This document shows positions 53,490-62,393 of a stretch of 64,000 nt of DNA, piece by piece. A program made the translations under genes and the position numbers. Origin of the DNA: Herbaspirillum sp. ST 5-3. GTDB taxonomy: Bacteria > Pseudomonadota > Gammaproteobacteria > Burkholderiales > Burkholderiaceae_D. Location: positions 1-64,000 of the forward strand of contig NZ_STGI01000021.1 of assembly GCF_004804275.1 (NCBI RefSeq), in the 5' to 3' direction. Position 1 is the first letter of the stretch, and the number at the start of each line of letters is the position of its first letter. A model generated the notes under the pieces. That model had not been told where the DNA came from and ran no database searches. It saw nothing but the letters and a program-made list of their open reading frames with translations.

Positions 53490-53613
53490 CAGGCTGTTGA
53501 AAAACTACTGCGCGGGCCGATCCTGGGGCCTGCGGTGCTCTGCGTACCAGTCGTACGCTTGCGCTCCTCGACCCCAATCTCGCCCCGCTCGCTACGTTTT
53601 TCAACAGCCTGCT
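53488..53613. repeat. Palindromic repeat element 2 (126 nt)
   Basis: Perfect 18-nt terminal inverted repeats AGCAGGCTGTTGAAAAAC (53488-53505) and complement (53596-53613). It has an inner hairpin GCGTAC/GTACGC (53542-53547, 53553-53558). Interior blocks CTACTGCGC, CCGATCCTGG and TTGCGCT-CTCGA are shared with element 1, while the ends are unrelated. It lies between convergent stops, 10 nt from the next stop. Confidence 0.85.
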
Positions 53614-53623
53614 GGAGCGCCTG

Positions 53624-54526
53624 TCACAGGCGATTGTGAATCGCCGTGGCTGCAATCGCCGCGTGGCCCATCGCGACGATGATCTGGTTCAGCCCCTTCA
53701 CGATGTCGCCCGCCGCATACAGGCCATCCACCGAACTTTGCTGGTGCGCGTCGACGATCAGTTCGCCGTGTTCGGTGCATTCCGCGCCGAGCACTTGCGC
53801 CATGCCGGAATTGACCAGCGTGCCGAGCGCGACATACACCACTTCGAAAAGCAGGCTGTGCCCATCTCGAAGATCGATGTGCATCGCATCGGCGCCGTCA
53901 TAGCGCATGCCCGCAACAGGCGTCTGCACCACCTGGACTCCGGCGCCGCGCAATCGCGCCTGCTCTTCGTCGTTCAAGCCAGGCATGTCGTCCAGCGTCA
54001 GCAGGCTCACGGTCTGCGCGAAATGCTTCACGAACAGCGCTTCGCCGAGGCCGTCCTTGCCGCGGCCGATCACCGCGACCTGCCTGCCGCTTGCCTCGAA
54101 GCCGTCGCATACCGGGCAATAGCGCACGCAACCCGCCGCCACTGCGCGTTTCACGTCAGGAAAATCCGGCTCGACGTCCATCACGCCGGTCGCAAGAATG
54201 ACATGGCGGGCATGCCAGTGTCGTTCACCGCAACGGACAATGAAGCTGTCGTCGTCCAGCCGTTCCAGCCGGTCCACGGTTCCGGAAACACGGCGTGCGC
54301 CGTACTTCGCCGCATGAGCCCGCAGCCGGGTCAGCAATTCCTCGCCATGGATGCCGTTGGCGAAGCCCGGATAGTTGTGCGAACTTGGAATCGCCAGCAG
54401 GCGGCTCGCGTTGCTGTCGATGACCACGATGCGACGTCGAAAACGGGCGAGATAGATGGTTGCGGTCAATCCCGCGGCGCCGGCGCCGATGATGGCGCAG
54501 TCGAGCAGATCAGGGTCGAAAGACAA
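53624..54526 (-). CDS. Thioredoxin-reductase-like FAD/NAD(P) oxidoreductase
   Basis: A 300-residue flavoenzyme: FAD motif [18 protein letters not shown] at the N-terminus, redox-active YCPVCDG near residues 135-141, NAD(P) motif [18 protein letters not shown] and the terminal FAD contact [20 protein letters not shown]. It is shorter than classic TrxB by about 15-20 residues but has all the landmarks. The NADPH motif ends GKDGL instead of the usual GGDSA, so partner or cofactor use may differ. It converges on palindromic element 2. Confidence 0.85.
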   Translation of the reverse strand: MSFDPDLLDCAIIGAGAAGLTATIYLARFRRRIVVIDSNASRLLAIPSSHNYPGFANGIHGEELLTRLRAHAAKYGARRVSGTVDRLERLDDDSFIVRCGERHWHARHVILATGVMDVEPDFPDVKRAVAAGCVRYCPVCDGFEASGRQVAVIGRGKDGLGEALFVKHFAQTVSLLTLDDMPGLNDEEQARLRGAGVQVVQTPVAGMRYDGADAMHIDLRDGHSLLFEVVYVALGTLVNSGMAQVLGAECTEHGELIVDAHQQSSVDGLYAAGDIVKGLNQIIVAMGHAAIAATAIHNRL

Positions 54527-54610
54527 GGTGGTTTTGTTCGATCAACGGAGAATCAGGAAGAAAGTGCGCAAGGAAGTCAGGTCCATGCGATGCATGAACC
54601 TGATCCTGTC

Positions 54611-55042
54611 TCACCGACGGGATGACTGCTGACGGTTTGGATGACGCGTGCGCGGCGGCATTGCCTCCAGGTCGTCGATGCCGGATTCGTCGCCCGGATT
54701 CACATAATCGATGCGATCGACGTTGATATCGCTGCCTGCTTCGATGTCCGAATCGCGGCCGGCCGTTGCGCGTTCGCCGGTGCCGACGGCATCGGTGTCA
54801 CTGTCGATCTCCGCATCGCCGATATCCGGCCCCGCGCTCCTGTCGCGCCTGCCGCTGTCGGGATCTTCATACGTGCCTTTGTCCAGGCCGATGTCCGCCT
54901 CATCGGCCCAGCGCAGGCCGCCCTGCACATCGCTGCCGCTGTCGGAGGTATCGCTCGGCCCGAGCGCGCGTGTGCCATGCCCTTTTGCCAGGCGGCGATC
55001 AGGTTCCGGGACGTTATCCGGATCCAAAGTGCTGGTTGCCAT
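54611..55042 (-). CDS. Acidic Asp/Ser-rich hypothetical protein
   Basis: A 143-residue hydrophilic protein very rich in Asp, Ser and Gly (DTSDSGSDVQGGLRWADEAD, ESGIDDLEAMPPRTRHPN) and probably disordered. It has no signal or membrane segment. The ATG has a good AGGAG. Proteins of this style occur in Oxalobacteraceae; role unknown, possibly stress-related. Confidence 0.65.
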   Translation of the reverse strand: MATSTLDPDNVPEPDRRLAKGHGTRALGPSDTSDSGSDVQGGLRWADEADIGLDKGTYEDPDSGRRDRSAGPDIGDAEIDSDTDAVGTGERATAGRDSDIEAGSDINVDRIDYVNPGDESGIDDLEAMPPRTRHPNRQQSSRR

Positions 55043-55358
55043 TATGTACTCCTTGCTTGAAATTCACGGGACCGTCGTGGCTGCGACGACGACAGGACCG
55101 AGGTGCAACACGCATGTCGCACCGGAACCTGCACGGATGTAGATCACGGCGAGCGCTGTAAATTCGCAAACAAATACGGAATATCGTGAAAAGCTGCGCG
55201 ATGGAAATCTTGCCGCGCGACGGGAGGAACTTTCTTGTTCATCTATTTGTCATTTGAATAACGGAAGCCGAATGATTCCGGAATTTAACGGGCTTTCTAC
55301 GTGGTGACGGCAATCCTGCATGTCATCCCGGTAACCCAATCTTTCTCAGGAGTTCTTC
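55043..55358. other. Divergent intergenic region
   Basis: 316 nt between divergent starts. It is AT-richer around 55160-55260 (ATTCGCAAACAAATACGGAA, TTTGTCATTTGAATAACGG) and must hold both promoters. No gene or strong repeat was seen. Confidence 0.4.
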
Positions 55359-55802
55359 ATGGCAAGACCACATAAAATCCTGTTCGGCTCGGCGCTGATC
55401 GCGCTGGCCAACCTCGCTTTCGCCCAGTCGTCGACCGAGAGCAGCACCTCGCCCTCATCGACGACCATGCCGAGTGCGACGACACCTGCGCCGAGCGACA
55501 GCTCAGGCACGAGCAGCACCGGTTCCGCCGCCGCGGGCAGCGGCGCGACGGTCACCACCACGCCGCCGGCAGGCGCATCGACCACGGTCACCACCAATCC
55601 GGCTGCAAGCAGCTCCAATGATCCTTACGTGCAGCGGCGTGAAGAGCGCAAGCAGGCACGGCAGGCGTACAAGGAAAAGAAGAAGGCCGCCAAGCAGGAG
55701 TACAAGGAAGAGAAGAAGTCAGCCAATGCAAAGCTGAAGGAGTCCGGCGCAACACCTGCAGCGCAGGGCAACATCGAAACGCCGTCGACCTCTGGCAAGT
55801 AA
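55359..55802 (+). CDS. Secreted Ser/Thr/Pro-rich protein with Lys-rich tail
   Basis: A 147-residue protein with a signal peptide (LFGSALIALANLAFAQ), a low-complexity Ser/Thr/Ala/Gly stretch (~25-85) and a charged helical tail (EERKQARQAYKEKKKAAKQE). It has the same plan as the 60992-61744 product: signal, low-complexity middle, Lys-rich part. AGGAG precedes the ATG and a terminator follows. It probably acts at the cell surface or periplasm; function unknown. Confidence 0.7.
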   Translation: MARPHKILFGSALIALANLAFAQSSTESSTSPSSTTMPSATTPAPSDSSGTSSTGSAAAGSGATVTTTPPAGASTTVTTNPAASSSNDPYVQRREERKQARQAYKEKKKAAKQEYKEEKKSANAKLKESGATPAAQGNIETPSTSGK

Positions 55803-55846
55803 GAGAAAGCAAGACACACAAGCGTTTCACAACGCATGCATGATCG

Positions 55847-55876
55847 ACGCCACCGCATAGCCGGTGGCGTTTTTCT
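55847..55876 (+). terminator. Rho-independent terminator
   Basis: ACGCCACCG (55847-55855) pairs with CGGTGGCGT (55862-55870) around a 6-nt loop and is followed by TTTTCTTT. Confidence 0.88.
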
Positions 55877-55995
55877 TTGTCGCTTGTTCAAGTGTTCACA
55901 TGTTGGAACTGCTGCGATTCTTCGCAGCACGCATTGCGTACAGCCCGGTAAAATGAAGCTCCGCCTTTCTTCGTCTTCAGCCTGTCCAGGTCACC

Positions 55996-57093
55996 GTGAG
56001 CGTTCCGCTGCGAAAAATCATTCATTGCGATTGCGACTGTTTTTACGCCGCGGTGGAGATGCGCGACGATCCCTCCTTGCGCGGACATCCCTTGGCCGTC
56101 GGCGGACGTCCGGATCAGCGCGGCGTGGTCGCGACCTGCAACTATGAAGCGCGCCGCTTCGGCGTGCGCTCCGCCATGCCGATGTCGCAGGCGCTGCAAC
56201 GTTGCCCGGACCTGATCGTGATGCCGCCCGCGATGGACAAGTATCGCGCCGCGTCGAAACAGATCCTCGCCATTTACCGCGACTACACCGATCTGGTCGA
56301 GCCGCTGTCGCTGGATGAAGCCTATCTCGACGTCACCGCATCACCGCACTTCAAGGGCAGCGCCACGCTGATCGCGCAGGAAATCCGCGCGCGCATTGCC
56401 GACACGGTCGGTATCACTGCATCGGCAGGCATTGCGCCGAACAAGTTTCTCGCCAAGATCGCCAGCGACTGGAACAAGCCGAACGGCCAGTTCGTCATCC
56501 GTCCGCAGGATGTCGATGACTTCGTCGCCGCGCTGCCGGTCGACAAATTGTTCGGCGTCGGCAAGGTGACCGCGATGAAGCTGAAGAAGCTGGGCGCGTT
56601 CACCTGCGCCGATTTGCGCCAATGGCCGATTCCCGAGCTGCAGCATCACTTCGGCAAATTCGGCGGCAGCCTGTACAGCCTGTGCCGCGGCATCGACCGG
56701 CGGCAGGTGAGTGCGAGCCAGGAGCGCAAGTCGGTGAGCGTCGAAGAAACCTATGTGATCGATCTGCCCGACCTCGCCAGTTGCCTGCGCGAGCTGTCAC
56801 CCTTGATCGCGCTCCTGCATCAGCGCGTGAAGCGCGCAAGCGCCGAGCGGCATATCCACAAATTGTTTGTAAAAATTCGTTTCGACGATTTTCGCCGCAC
56901 GACGGCGGAATGCGTGTGCACGGCGATCGATGAAGCGACCTGCCGCAAGTTGCTGGAGACGGCGCATCAGCGCGGGCACAGGCCGGTGCGTCTGCTCGGC
57001 GTCGGCGTGCGCCTGAACGAGGAAGAAGGCGACGCCCAGCTGGGATTGTTTGTCGACGAGATGCACGCCTTGTCAAGCGAGGATGATGCTTGA
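55996..57093 (+). CDS. dinB: DNA polymerase IV (Y-family)
   Basis: A 365-residue translesion polymerase. Catalytic motifs are IIHCDCDCFYAAVE near the N-terminus and SLDEAYLDVT near residue 103; ASAGIAPNKFLAKIASDWNK and the helix-hairpin-helix LFGVGKVTAMKLKKLGAFT follow, then the little-finger domain. The start is GTG at 55996 with CAGG upstream. The C-terminal tail (GLFVDEMHALSSEDD) keeps a QLGLF-type clamp-binding motif. It copies past damaged bases, typically SOS-induced; no clear LexA box was identified. Confidence 0.92.
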   Translation: MSVPLRKIIHCDCDCFYAAVEMRDDPSLRGHPLAVGGRPDQRGVVATCNYEARRFGVRSAMPMSQALQRCPDLIVMPPAMDKYRAASKQILAIYRDYTDLVEPLSLDEAYLDVTASPHFKGSATLIAQEIRARIADTVGITASAGIAPNKFLAKIASDWNKPNGQFVIRPQDVDDFVAALPVDKLFGVGKVTAMKLKKLGAFTCADLRQWPIPELQHHFGKFGGSLYSLCRGIDRRQVSASQERKSVSVEETYVIDLPDLASCLRELSPLIALLHQRVKRASAERHIHKLFVKIRFDDFRRTTAECVCTAIDEATCRKLLETAHQRGHRPVRLLGVGVRLNEEEGDAQLGLFVDEMHALSSEDDA

Positions 57094-57156
57094 TCGCCAC
57101 TGACGCGGCACGAGTCGCCGTGTAGAATGAGCGGCTCCCTTTTTCGGATGCGCATC

Positions 57157-58068
57157 ATGTGGTTCAAGAATCTCCAGATCTATCGTCTCACCGCGCCGTG
57201 GACGCTCAGCGCCGAGCAACTCGAAGCCGCGCTCGCGCCGCAGACCTTCGCACCGTGCTCCAGCATCGACCTGCAGACCCAGGGCTGGCTGTCGCCGCGT
57301 GCCAACGGCATGCTGGTGCATACCGTCAATCGCCAGCTGCTGCTGCAGCTCGGCACCGAGAAAAAACTTCTTCCTTCCACCGTGATCAACCAGGTGACCA
57401 AGGCGCGCGCCGCGGAGATGGAAGAGCAGCAGGGTTTCAAGCCGGGCCGCAAGCAGATGAAGGAATTGAAGGAGCAGGTCACCGACGAACTGCTGCCGCG
57501 CGCCTTCAGCATCCAGCGCAGCACGCATGTGTGGATCGATCCGGCCAATGGCTGGCTGGTGGTCGATGCCGCCAGTCCCGCGAAGGCCGACGAAGTCTTC
57601 AAGCTCCTGCTCAAGTCGCTCGAGAGTCTGCCGTTCGCGTCGCTGCGCACCGAGCGCTCGCCGCTGACGGCAATGACCGACTGGCTCGCCGCCGATGAAG
57701 CGCCGGCCGGTTTCACCGTCGACCAGGACACCGAACTGCGCGCCACCGGCGAAGGCAAGGCCACCGTGCGCTATGTGCGCCACACGCTGGAGCCGGAAGA
57801 CGTGCGCCGCCACATCGCGGCCGGCAAGCAGTGCACGCGCCTGGCGATGACCTGGGCCGACCGTGTGTCCTTCGTGCTGACCGAATCGCTGGCGATCAAG
57901 CGCGTCGCGCCGCTCGATGTGCTGAAGGAAAACGCCGACGCGGGCACGCAGAACGAGGATGAGCGTTTCGATACCGACTTCGCGCTGATGACGGGCGAGC
58001 TGGCGAAGCTGATCGCCGATCTGGTGGAAGCGCTGGGCGGCGAGGAACAGCAGAAGAAAGCCGCGTAG
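57157..58068 (+). CDS. rdgC: Recombination-associated protein RdgC
   Basis: A 303-residue ring-forming DNA-binding protein. It opens [20 protein letters not shown] and has [40 protein letters not shown] and a C-terminal [20 protein letters not shown], the RdgC pattern. RdgC limits RecA loading. ATG 57157 was chosen because the family begins MWFKN; the frame is open to 57127. It lies 63 nt after dinB on the same strand and ends in a strong terminator. Confidence 0.93.
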   Translation: MWFKNLQIYRLTAPWTLSAEQLEAALAPQTFAPCSSIDLQTQGWLSPRANGMLVHTVNRQLLLQLGTEKKLLPSTVINQVTKARAAEMEEQQGFKPGRKQMKELKEQVTDELLPRAFSIQRSTHVWIDPANGWLVVDAASPAKADEVFKLLLKSLESLPFASLRTERSPLTAMTDWLAADEAPAGFTVDQDTELRATGEGKATVRYVRHTLEPEDVRRHIAAGKQCTRLAMTWADRVSFVLTESLAIKRVAPLDVLKENADAGTQNEDERFDTDFALMTGELAKLIADLVEALGGEEQQKKAA

Positions 58069-58101
58069 CAAAGAAAGCGCGAGATTAAAAAGCGCGAGAC
58101 G

Positions 58102-58139
58102 AAAAAAGACGAACCAGCCGGTTCGTCTTTTTTGTTTTT
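58102..58139 (+). terminator. Rho-independent terminator after rdgC
   Basis: AAAAAAGACGAAC (58102-58114) pairs perfectly with GTTCGTCTTTTTT (58121-58133), loop CAGCCG, then GTTTTT. Confidence 0.92.
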
Positions 58140-58176
58140 GGAGGAAAGAATGAGACATTCTTCATCCGGAAAAGAA

Positions 58177-58200
58177 AAATGCCCGCTTGCGCGGGCATTT
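58177..58200 (-). terminator. Terminator downstream of tRNA-Asp
   Basis: AAATGCCCGC/GCGGGCATTT is a perfect 10-bp stem with a 4-nt loop. Read on the minus strand it is followed by TTCTTTTC and lies 6 nt past the tRNA 3' end. Confidence 0.85.
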
Positions 58201-58206
58201 AAATAT

Positions 58207-58283
58207 TGGCGGAGTGGACGGGACTCGAACCCGCGACCCCCGACGTGACAGGCCGGTATTCTAACCAACTGAACTACCACTCC
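58207..58283 (-). tRNA. tRNA-Asp (anticodon GTC)
   Basis: 77 nt on the minus strand with encoded CCA (58207-58209). The acceptor stem GGAGTGG (58277-58283) pairs with CCACTCC (58211-58217). D arm GTTCAGTTGGTTAGAAT, anticodon loop CCTGTCACG with GTC, and T arm GGGTTCGAGTCCC are all clear. Confidence 0.97.
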
Positions 58284-58502
58284 AGGAACTGCTCATACCC
58301 CGGCATGCACCGGAATATGCGACGTTTGTCACCACGTCTGAAGGGGCTGAAGTCTACAGCAATTTCCGGCTTCTGGCTACTCCTTCGGAAACTTGTCGGG
58401 AATACAGCACAGCCCGAAGTGTCAAGCACTGATTCTTAACACCGATTTCCGCCGGCCGCAGGCTTCGTTACAATCGACCAATCCAACTTTCATCGATACA
58501 TC

Positions 58503-59459
58503 ATGACCGACCCGCTTTTTCCACCGATCGAACCCTACCACCGCGGCATGCTGCCGGTGGATGACATCCACACCTTGTATTGGGAGGAGTGCGGCAATCC
58601 CGACGGCCAGCCGGTTCTGTTCCTGCATGGCGGACCCGGCGGCGGCTTGTCGCCGCGGCATCGCTGCTTTTTCGATCCCGATCATTATCGCATCGTGCTG
58701 TTCGACCAGCGCGGCGCCGGCAAATCGACGCCGCTGGGCGAATACCGCAACAACACCACGCCATTGCTGATCGACGATATCGAACGCATACGCGAAATGC
58801 TCGGCATCGAGCAGTGGCTGCTGTTCGGCGGTTCGTGGGGTTCCACGCTGGCGCTGGCCTACGGGCAGGCGCATCCGCAGCGTTGCCTCGGTTTCGTGTT
58901 GCGCGGCATTTTCCTGTGCACGCGCGAGGAGATCGACTGGTTTCTCAACGGGATTCGATGGTTCTACCCGGACGTGCATGCGCAGTTCGTGGCATCGATT
59001 CCGCCGGAGGAGCGTGGCGATTTGCTGCAGGCGTTCGCGAAGCGCTTGTTCAGCGAGGATCCGGAGGTCTACATGCCGGCTGCGCGCAGCTGGAGCCGCT
59101 ACGAGGGGAGCTGCCTGTTCCTGCGTCCCGATCCGGGCGCGATCGCCGACTTCAGTTCCGATGTGGTGAGCCTGGGCATCGGGCGGCTTGAAGCGCATTA
59201 CTTCCTGCACGACGGTTTCTTCAGCGACGATCAACTGATACGTAACGTCGACCGCATCCGCCATTTGCCGGCGGTCCTGGTGCAGGGACGCTACGATGTG
59301 GTGTGTCCGCCGTCGGCGGCATTTCGCCTGCATGCGGCCTGGCCGGAAGCGAAGCTGCATGTGGTCGACGATGCGGGACATTCGGGATACGAGCCGGGCA
59401 TCACGCGCCTCCTGGTGGGAGCGACCGAGCAGTTCAGGACGAAGGGCAGTTTCGACTGA
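58503..59459 (+). CDS. pip: Proline iminopeptidase
   Basis: A 318-residue alpha/beta hydrolase of peptidase family S33 that removes N-terminal proline. Oxyanion motif LFLHGGPGGGLSPRHRCFFD, FDQRGAGKSTP, nucleophile GGSWGS with Ser111, Asp in LVQGRYDVVCPP and His in DDAGHSGYEPG complete the triad. Length matches the family. The start ATG 58503 has weak purine content upstream. It stands alone between tRNA-Asp and a convergent SRPBCC gene. Confidence 0.92.
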   Translation: MTDPLFPPIEPYHRGMLPVDDIHTLYWEECGNPDGQPVLFLHGGPGGGLSPRHRCFFDPDHYRIVLFDQRGAGKSTPLGEYRNNTTPLLIDDIERIREMLGIEQWLLFGGSWGSTLALAYGQAHPQRCLGFVLRGIFLCTREEIDWFLNGIRWFYPDVHAQFVASIPPEERGDLLQAFAKRLFSEDPEVYMPAARSWSRYEGSCLFLRPDPGAIADFSSDVVSLGIGRLEAHYFLHDGFFSDDQLIRNVDRIRHLPAVLVQGRYDVVCPPSAAFRLHAAWPEAKLHVVDDAGHSGYEPGITRLLVGATEQFRTKGSFD

Positions 59460-59479
59460 ACCGGCCCGGACTGTCGCGC

Positions 59480-60055
59480 TCAATGCGCGCTGCTGCGCTC
59501 GATCTCGGACGTCACAGCCTCCACCATCTTGCGCACATTCATCTGCACGGCTGCCGTGCCGATGAGCGGCGGAAGAAAGAAATTCGGTTCGAGCGTGCTT
59601 GCGAAATGAATGCGCGTGCCCTTGACGCCATCCTGCGAAAAGGGTTCCAGGTCCCAGTGCGCCGTGTAGTGCTTCATGTCGCCCGACAGCAGCGCGACCT
59701 TGATGGTCGACATGGGCCGCTCCTCGATGTGCAGCTTCATGCGTACCGGCAGCGTGAAAAACAGGAAACCGGTCTGGCTGCGCTGTTCAATGACCGCTTC
59801 ATTTCCGTTGCGCGATATCAGTTTCGATTCCACCAGGTCGGGAACGAACATCGGCAAGCGCTCATAGTCGGTCAGCACTCGCCAGGCATGCTGCGGAGAA
59901 GCGCGCACGACACCGCTGGCCTCGACTTCGAACATGGTCTCGCCGTCGCGATGGATGCGATGCGCATCGGCGTGCACCGCCGAATGTCCGAAGCGTTCTT
60001 GTGCGTGCATGGACGGACTCCCCATGGCAATGAGCAAAACGACAAGGCCAAGCAT
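59480..60055 (-). CDS. Secreted SRPBCC (START-like) protein
   Basis: A 191-residue protein: signal peptide LGLVVLLIAMGSPSMHAQ, then a polyketide-cyclase/START fold (VVRASPQHAWRVLTDYERLP, MFVPDLVESKLISRNG) with a C-terminal helix. Such periplasmic proteins bind lipids or hydrophobic ligands; none is known here. Convergent with pip, 20-nt gap. Confidence 0.8.
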   Translation of the reverse strand: MLGLVVLLIAMGSPSMHAQERFGHSAVHADAHRIHRDGETMFEVEASGVVRASPQHAWRVLTDYERLPMFVPDLVESKLISRNGNEAVIEQRSQTGFLFFTLPVRMKLHIEERPMSTIKVALLSGDMKHYTAHWDLEPFSQDGVKGTRIHFASTLEPNFFLPPLIGTAAVQMNVRKMVEAVTSEIERSSAH

Positions 60056-60269
60056 TGTCTCAGAGTAGAAGACGTGGCCCGATATGCAAGTGAAGATGCG
60101 AGGGCGGCGTGATATTTGTAACGACGCGTAAGATTGCTTCCAGCCACGAATATCTCTACATTACTTTCTTCAGCAAGGCATTTCGTCACGGCATTTGTCG
60201 CTGATGGATGAAATGTCGGCCAAGCAGCGAACCGGGTCACTTTTCTTCACGCATCGAGCAGGCACTGCC

Positions 60270-60761
60270 ATGAACTTCCGCAACGCATTTCTTCTTGCTG
60301 CAGGCGTGCTCGCCGGCTGCGCCACTTCCACCGGTGACCGGTCCGCCGACCGCCCGACTGAAAAGGCCACGCGTGCCGAGCGAAGAGCCGAGCCGCGCGC
60401 GGAGGCATCCAGTGCCAGCTCGGTTGATGCCTATAAACGCGATCTCGCGCTGCGCATTTCCGACGTGAATTCAGGCAAGGTCTACCCGGGCCGTCCGCAG
60501 GCCTTGCTGCGCTCGGTGGTGGTGCTGCGTTATGCGGTGGATGCGCATGGCAATCTGGTGCGCAGCGAAATCATGCGCTCCAACCATGACCGCGAAACCG
60601 AATCGATCGCGCTGGCGTCACTGCGCAACGCGGCGCCGTTCCCGCGGCCCGCCTCGCATCTCGTGCGTCACGGCAAACTCGAAATTTCCGAGACCTGGCT
60701 CTTCAATAACGACGGCCGCTTCCAGTTGCGCACGATTGCGCAGCCGCAAATGGACAAATAA
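60270..60761 (+). CDS. Lipoprotein with TonB-like C-terminal domain
   Basis: A 163-residue lipoprotein: lipobox in LLAAGVLAGC, an Arg/Glu/Ala-rich linker, then a TonB-C-like domain (VVVLRYAVDAHGNLVRSEIM, ASLRNAAPFPRPASHLVRHG). The domain type also appears in the 2919-4661 protein, but here the anchor is a lipid and there is no energising helix. ATG 60270 gives the signal; the frame to 60195 does not. Confidence 0.75.
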   Translation: MNFRNAFLLAAGVLAGCATSTGDRSADRPTEKATRAERRAEPRAEASSASSVDAYKRDLALRISDVNSGKVYPGRPQALLRSVVVLRYAVDAHGNLVRSEIMRSNHDRETESIALASLRNAAPFPRPASHLVRHGKLEISETWLFNNDGRFQLRTIAQPQMDK

Positions 60762-60861
60762 AGCATGATTGCGCGCCTGCCCGGACGCAGGCGCCGCATT
60801 GTAAAATCCTCACCGTCCGATTCCGCGTTACACATTTTTACATTGTCATAAGTGCTTAAAA

Positions 60862-60875
60862 TTCAAGCGCTTGAA
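60862..60875. repeat. Perfect palindrome TTCAAGCGCTTGAA
   Basis: A 14-nt dyad about 117 nt upstream of the Ser/Gly-rich gene, in a 230-nt gap. Possibly an operator; no matching second copy was found in the window. Confidence 0.35.
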
Positions 60876-60991
60876 AAAATCCTGCGCTCCCTCCTTGAGA
60901 CCCTCGGCGTGTTCTGCTGAACGCGCACACAGGGCTTGCATCCAAGCTGCTGCATCGATGATGCCTTTCTTTTAACTTAAGGAGTTTCCTC

Positions 60992-61744
60992 ATGAGGCTA
61001 AAACCCACTATCCGATCACTATCGTTTGTCATGATCGCGTCGGTGTCGTCATTTGCATTGGCGCAATCATCCGGGGCCGGCACAAGTAGCGGCAGCAGCG
61101 CGACTTCACCGTCGTCGACCATGCCGTCGTCCTCCGCAACCAGCGATCCAAGCAAGTCGAGCAGCGGTTCCTCCTCGGCATCGCCTTCGACCAGCGGAAG
61201 CAGCAGCACCTACGGTGGTACGTCCGGCAGCAGCGGCAGCAGCGGCACCAGCGGCATGTCTTCGTCCGGTTCCAGCGACACCTCGGGCAGTTCGGGCACC
61301 AGCGGCACCGGTGCCTCCGGTTCGTCGACTGACAGCAGCAAGAGCAGCAGCGGTATGAGTTCCGGCAGCTCCGGCACCAGCGGCACTTCCGGATCGTCCG
61401 GCTCCAGCAGCATGGGCAGCCCCAGCTCCGGAGCGTCGGGCACCAGCGGCACTGGCAGTTCCGGCACCAGCGGTACTACCGGCACTTCCGGCACGTCCGG
61501 CTCGAGCAGCATGGGCGCCCCCAGCTCCGGCGCATCCGGCACCGACTCGACTGGCGCAACGAGCAGCAGCCCGGCCGCTTCAAGCGACGCCACTTCGGAT
61601 GCCACCCCGAAGAAAGCAACGAAGAAGAAGCACAAGAAGGCCAAGAAATCCAGCAAGGCCAAGTCTTCCGGCCCGTCGGGTGCCTCCTCTTCCTCCGACA
61701 CCGGGGCAGGTTCAAGCTCCGATACGTCCTCGCCCAGCAAGTAA
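60992..61744 (+). CDS. Secreted Ser/Gly-rich low-complexity protein
   Basis: A 250-residue protein: signal SLSFVMIASVSSFALAQ, then about 170 residues of Ser/Gly/Thr repeats built on GTSGSSG units, a Lys-rich block (KKATKKKHKKAKKSSKAK) and a Ser tail. No fold is expected. It resembles an enlarged version of the 55359-55802 product. AAGGAG precedes the ATG. The repetitive codons (AGCGGCACC-type) make it prone to length change. Perhaps a surface or biofilm-matrix polymer; function unknown. Confidence 0.7.
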   Translation: MRLKPTIRSLSFVMIASVSSFALAQSSGAGTSSGSSATSPSSTMPSSSATSDPSKSSSGSSSASPSTSGSSSTYGGTSGSSGSSGTSGMSSSGSSDTSGSSGTSGTGASGSSTDSSKSSSGMSSGSSGTSGTSGSSGSSSMGSPSSGASGTSGTGSSGTSGTTGTSGTSGSSSMGAPSSGASGTDSTGATSSSPAASSDATSDATPKKATKKKHKKAKKSSKAKSSGPSGASSSSDTGAGSSSDTSSPSK

Positions 61745-61770
61745 GCACTTGCCCATCACGCTGCCCCAAA

Positions 61771-61798
61771 AAAAAAGCGGCTCTCGAGCCGCTTTTTT
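61771..61798. terminator. Bidirectional terminator
   Basis: GCGGCTC (61777-61783) pairs with GAGCCGC (61786-61792), with an A-run before and T-run after, so it can serve both the Ser/Gly-rich gene and the convergent 61820-62215 gene. Confidence 0.9.
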
Positions 61799-61819
61799 CA
61801 TTGCAGGGAAAATACCGCT

Positions 61820-62215
61820 TCAGTGGCCGCGCCCGTGGCCGTGACCATGTCCGTGGTTCTCCTTGTCGTGCTTTCCGCCTCGTCCGCCATCCTCATATTC
61901 GGCCGACCTGACGAAGTACACCGGCTGGCCGCAGGCATTGTATTTGTGGCAGTGCTTCGCCCAGTGTTTTGCATGGCCAGGAGGGACATGCAGATAGATC
62001 GGGGCCATCTGAACCGGGCGTACCGGACGTGCGATGATGACGGGCTGCGCATACAGCACCGGCGGTGGCGGCGCATTGCCGATATCGATGCGGCCGTAGA
62101 CGCCGGGCGAGACCTGGCCTGCGACGCTGACGCCGACGTTCACGTCCGATGCGTGCGCGACGGCTGCGGACTGCAGCAGGGCCAAGGTGGCGATGGTCAA
62201 GAAGGTGCTGCGCAT
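61820..62215 (-). CDS. Secreted His/Pro-rich protein
   Basis: A 131-residue protein: signal TIATLALLQSAAVAHA, a Val/Pro-rich part (VNVGVSVAGQVSPGVYGRID, PPPPVLYAQPVIIARPVRPV), HVPPGHAKHWAKHCHKYNAC and a His/Gly tail (HGHGHGHGRGH) that could bind metal ions such as Ni or Zn. AGGAG precedes the ATG. The PPGHAKHW segment is common in small exported proteins of Burkholderiales. Function unknown. Confidence 0.72.
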   Translation of the reverse strand: MRSTFLTIATLALLQSAAVAHASDVNVGVSVAGQVSPGVYGRIDIGNAPPPPVLYAQPVIIARPVRPVQMAPIYLHVPPGHAKHWAKHCHKYNACGQPVYFVRSAEYEDGGRGGKHDKENHGHGHGHGRGH

Positions 62216-62393
62216 GATTCTCCTGGATGTAAAGAGGGGACGCGCCGGTCGGCGCTCATGCCTGCCATCCTAAACGGGACCAGCACCTCAGGCAAGCCGC
62301 GTGTTGCGTCTGCGGCCACTTGCGGCAAGCCGCGTTTGTCGCCGCCCCCGTATTCTGTTTAAATGGGTGATGCCCTCTCAGCACGACGCCACC

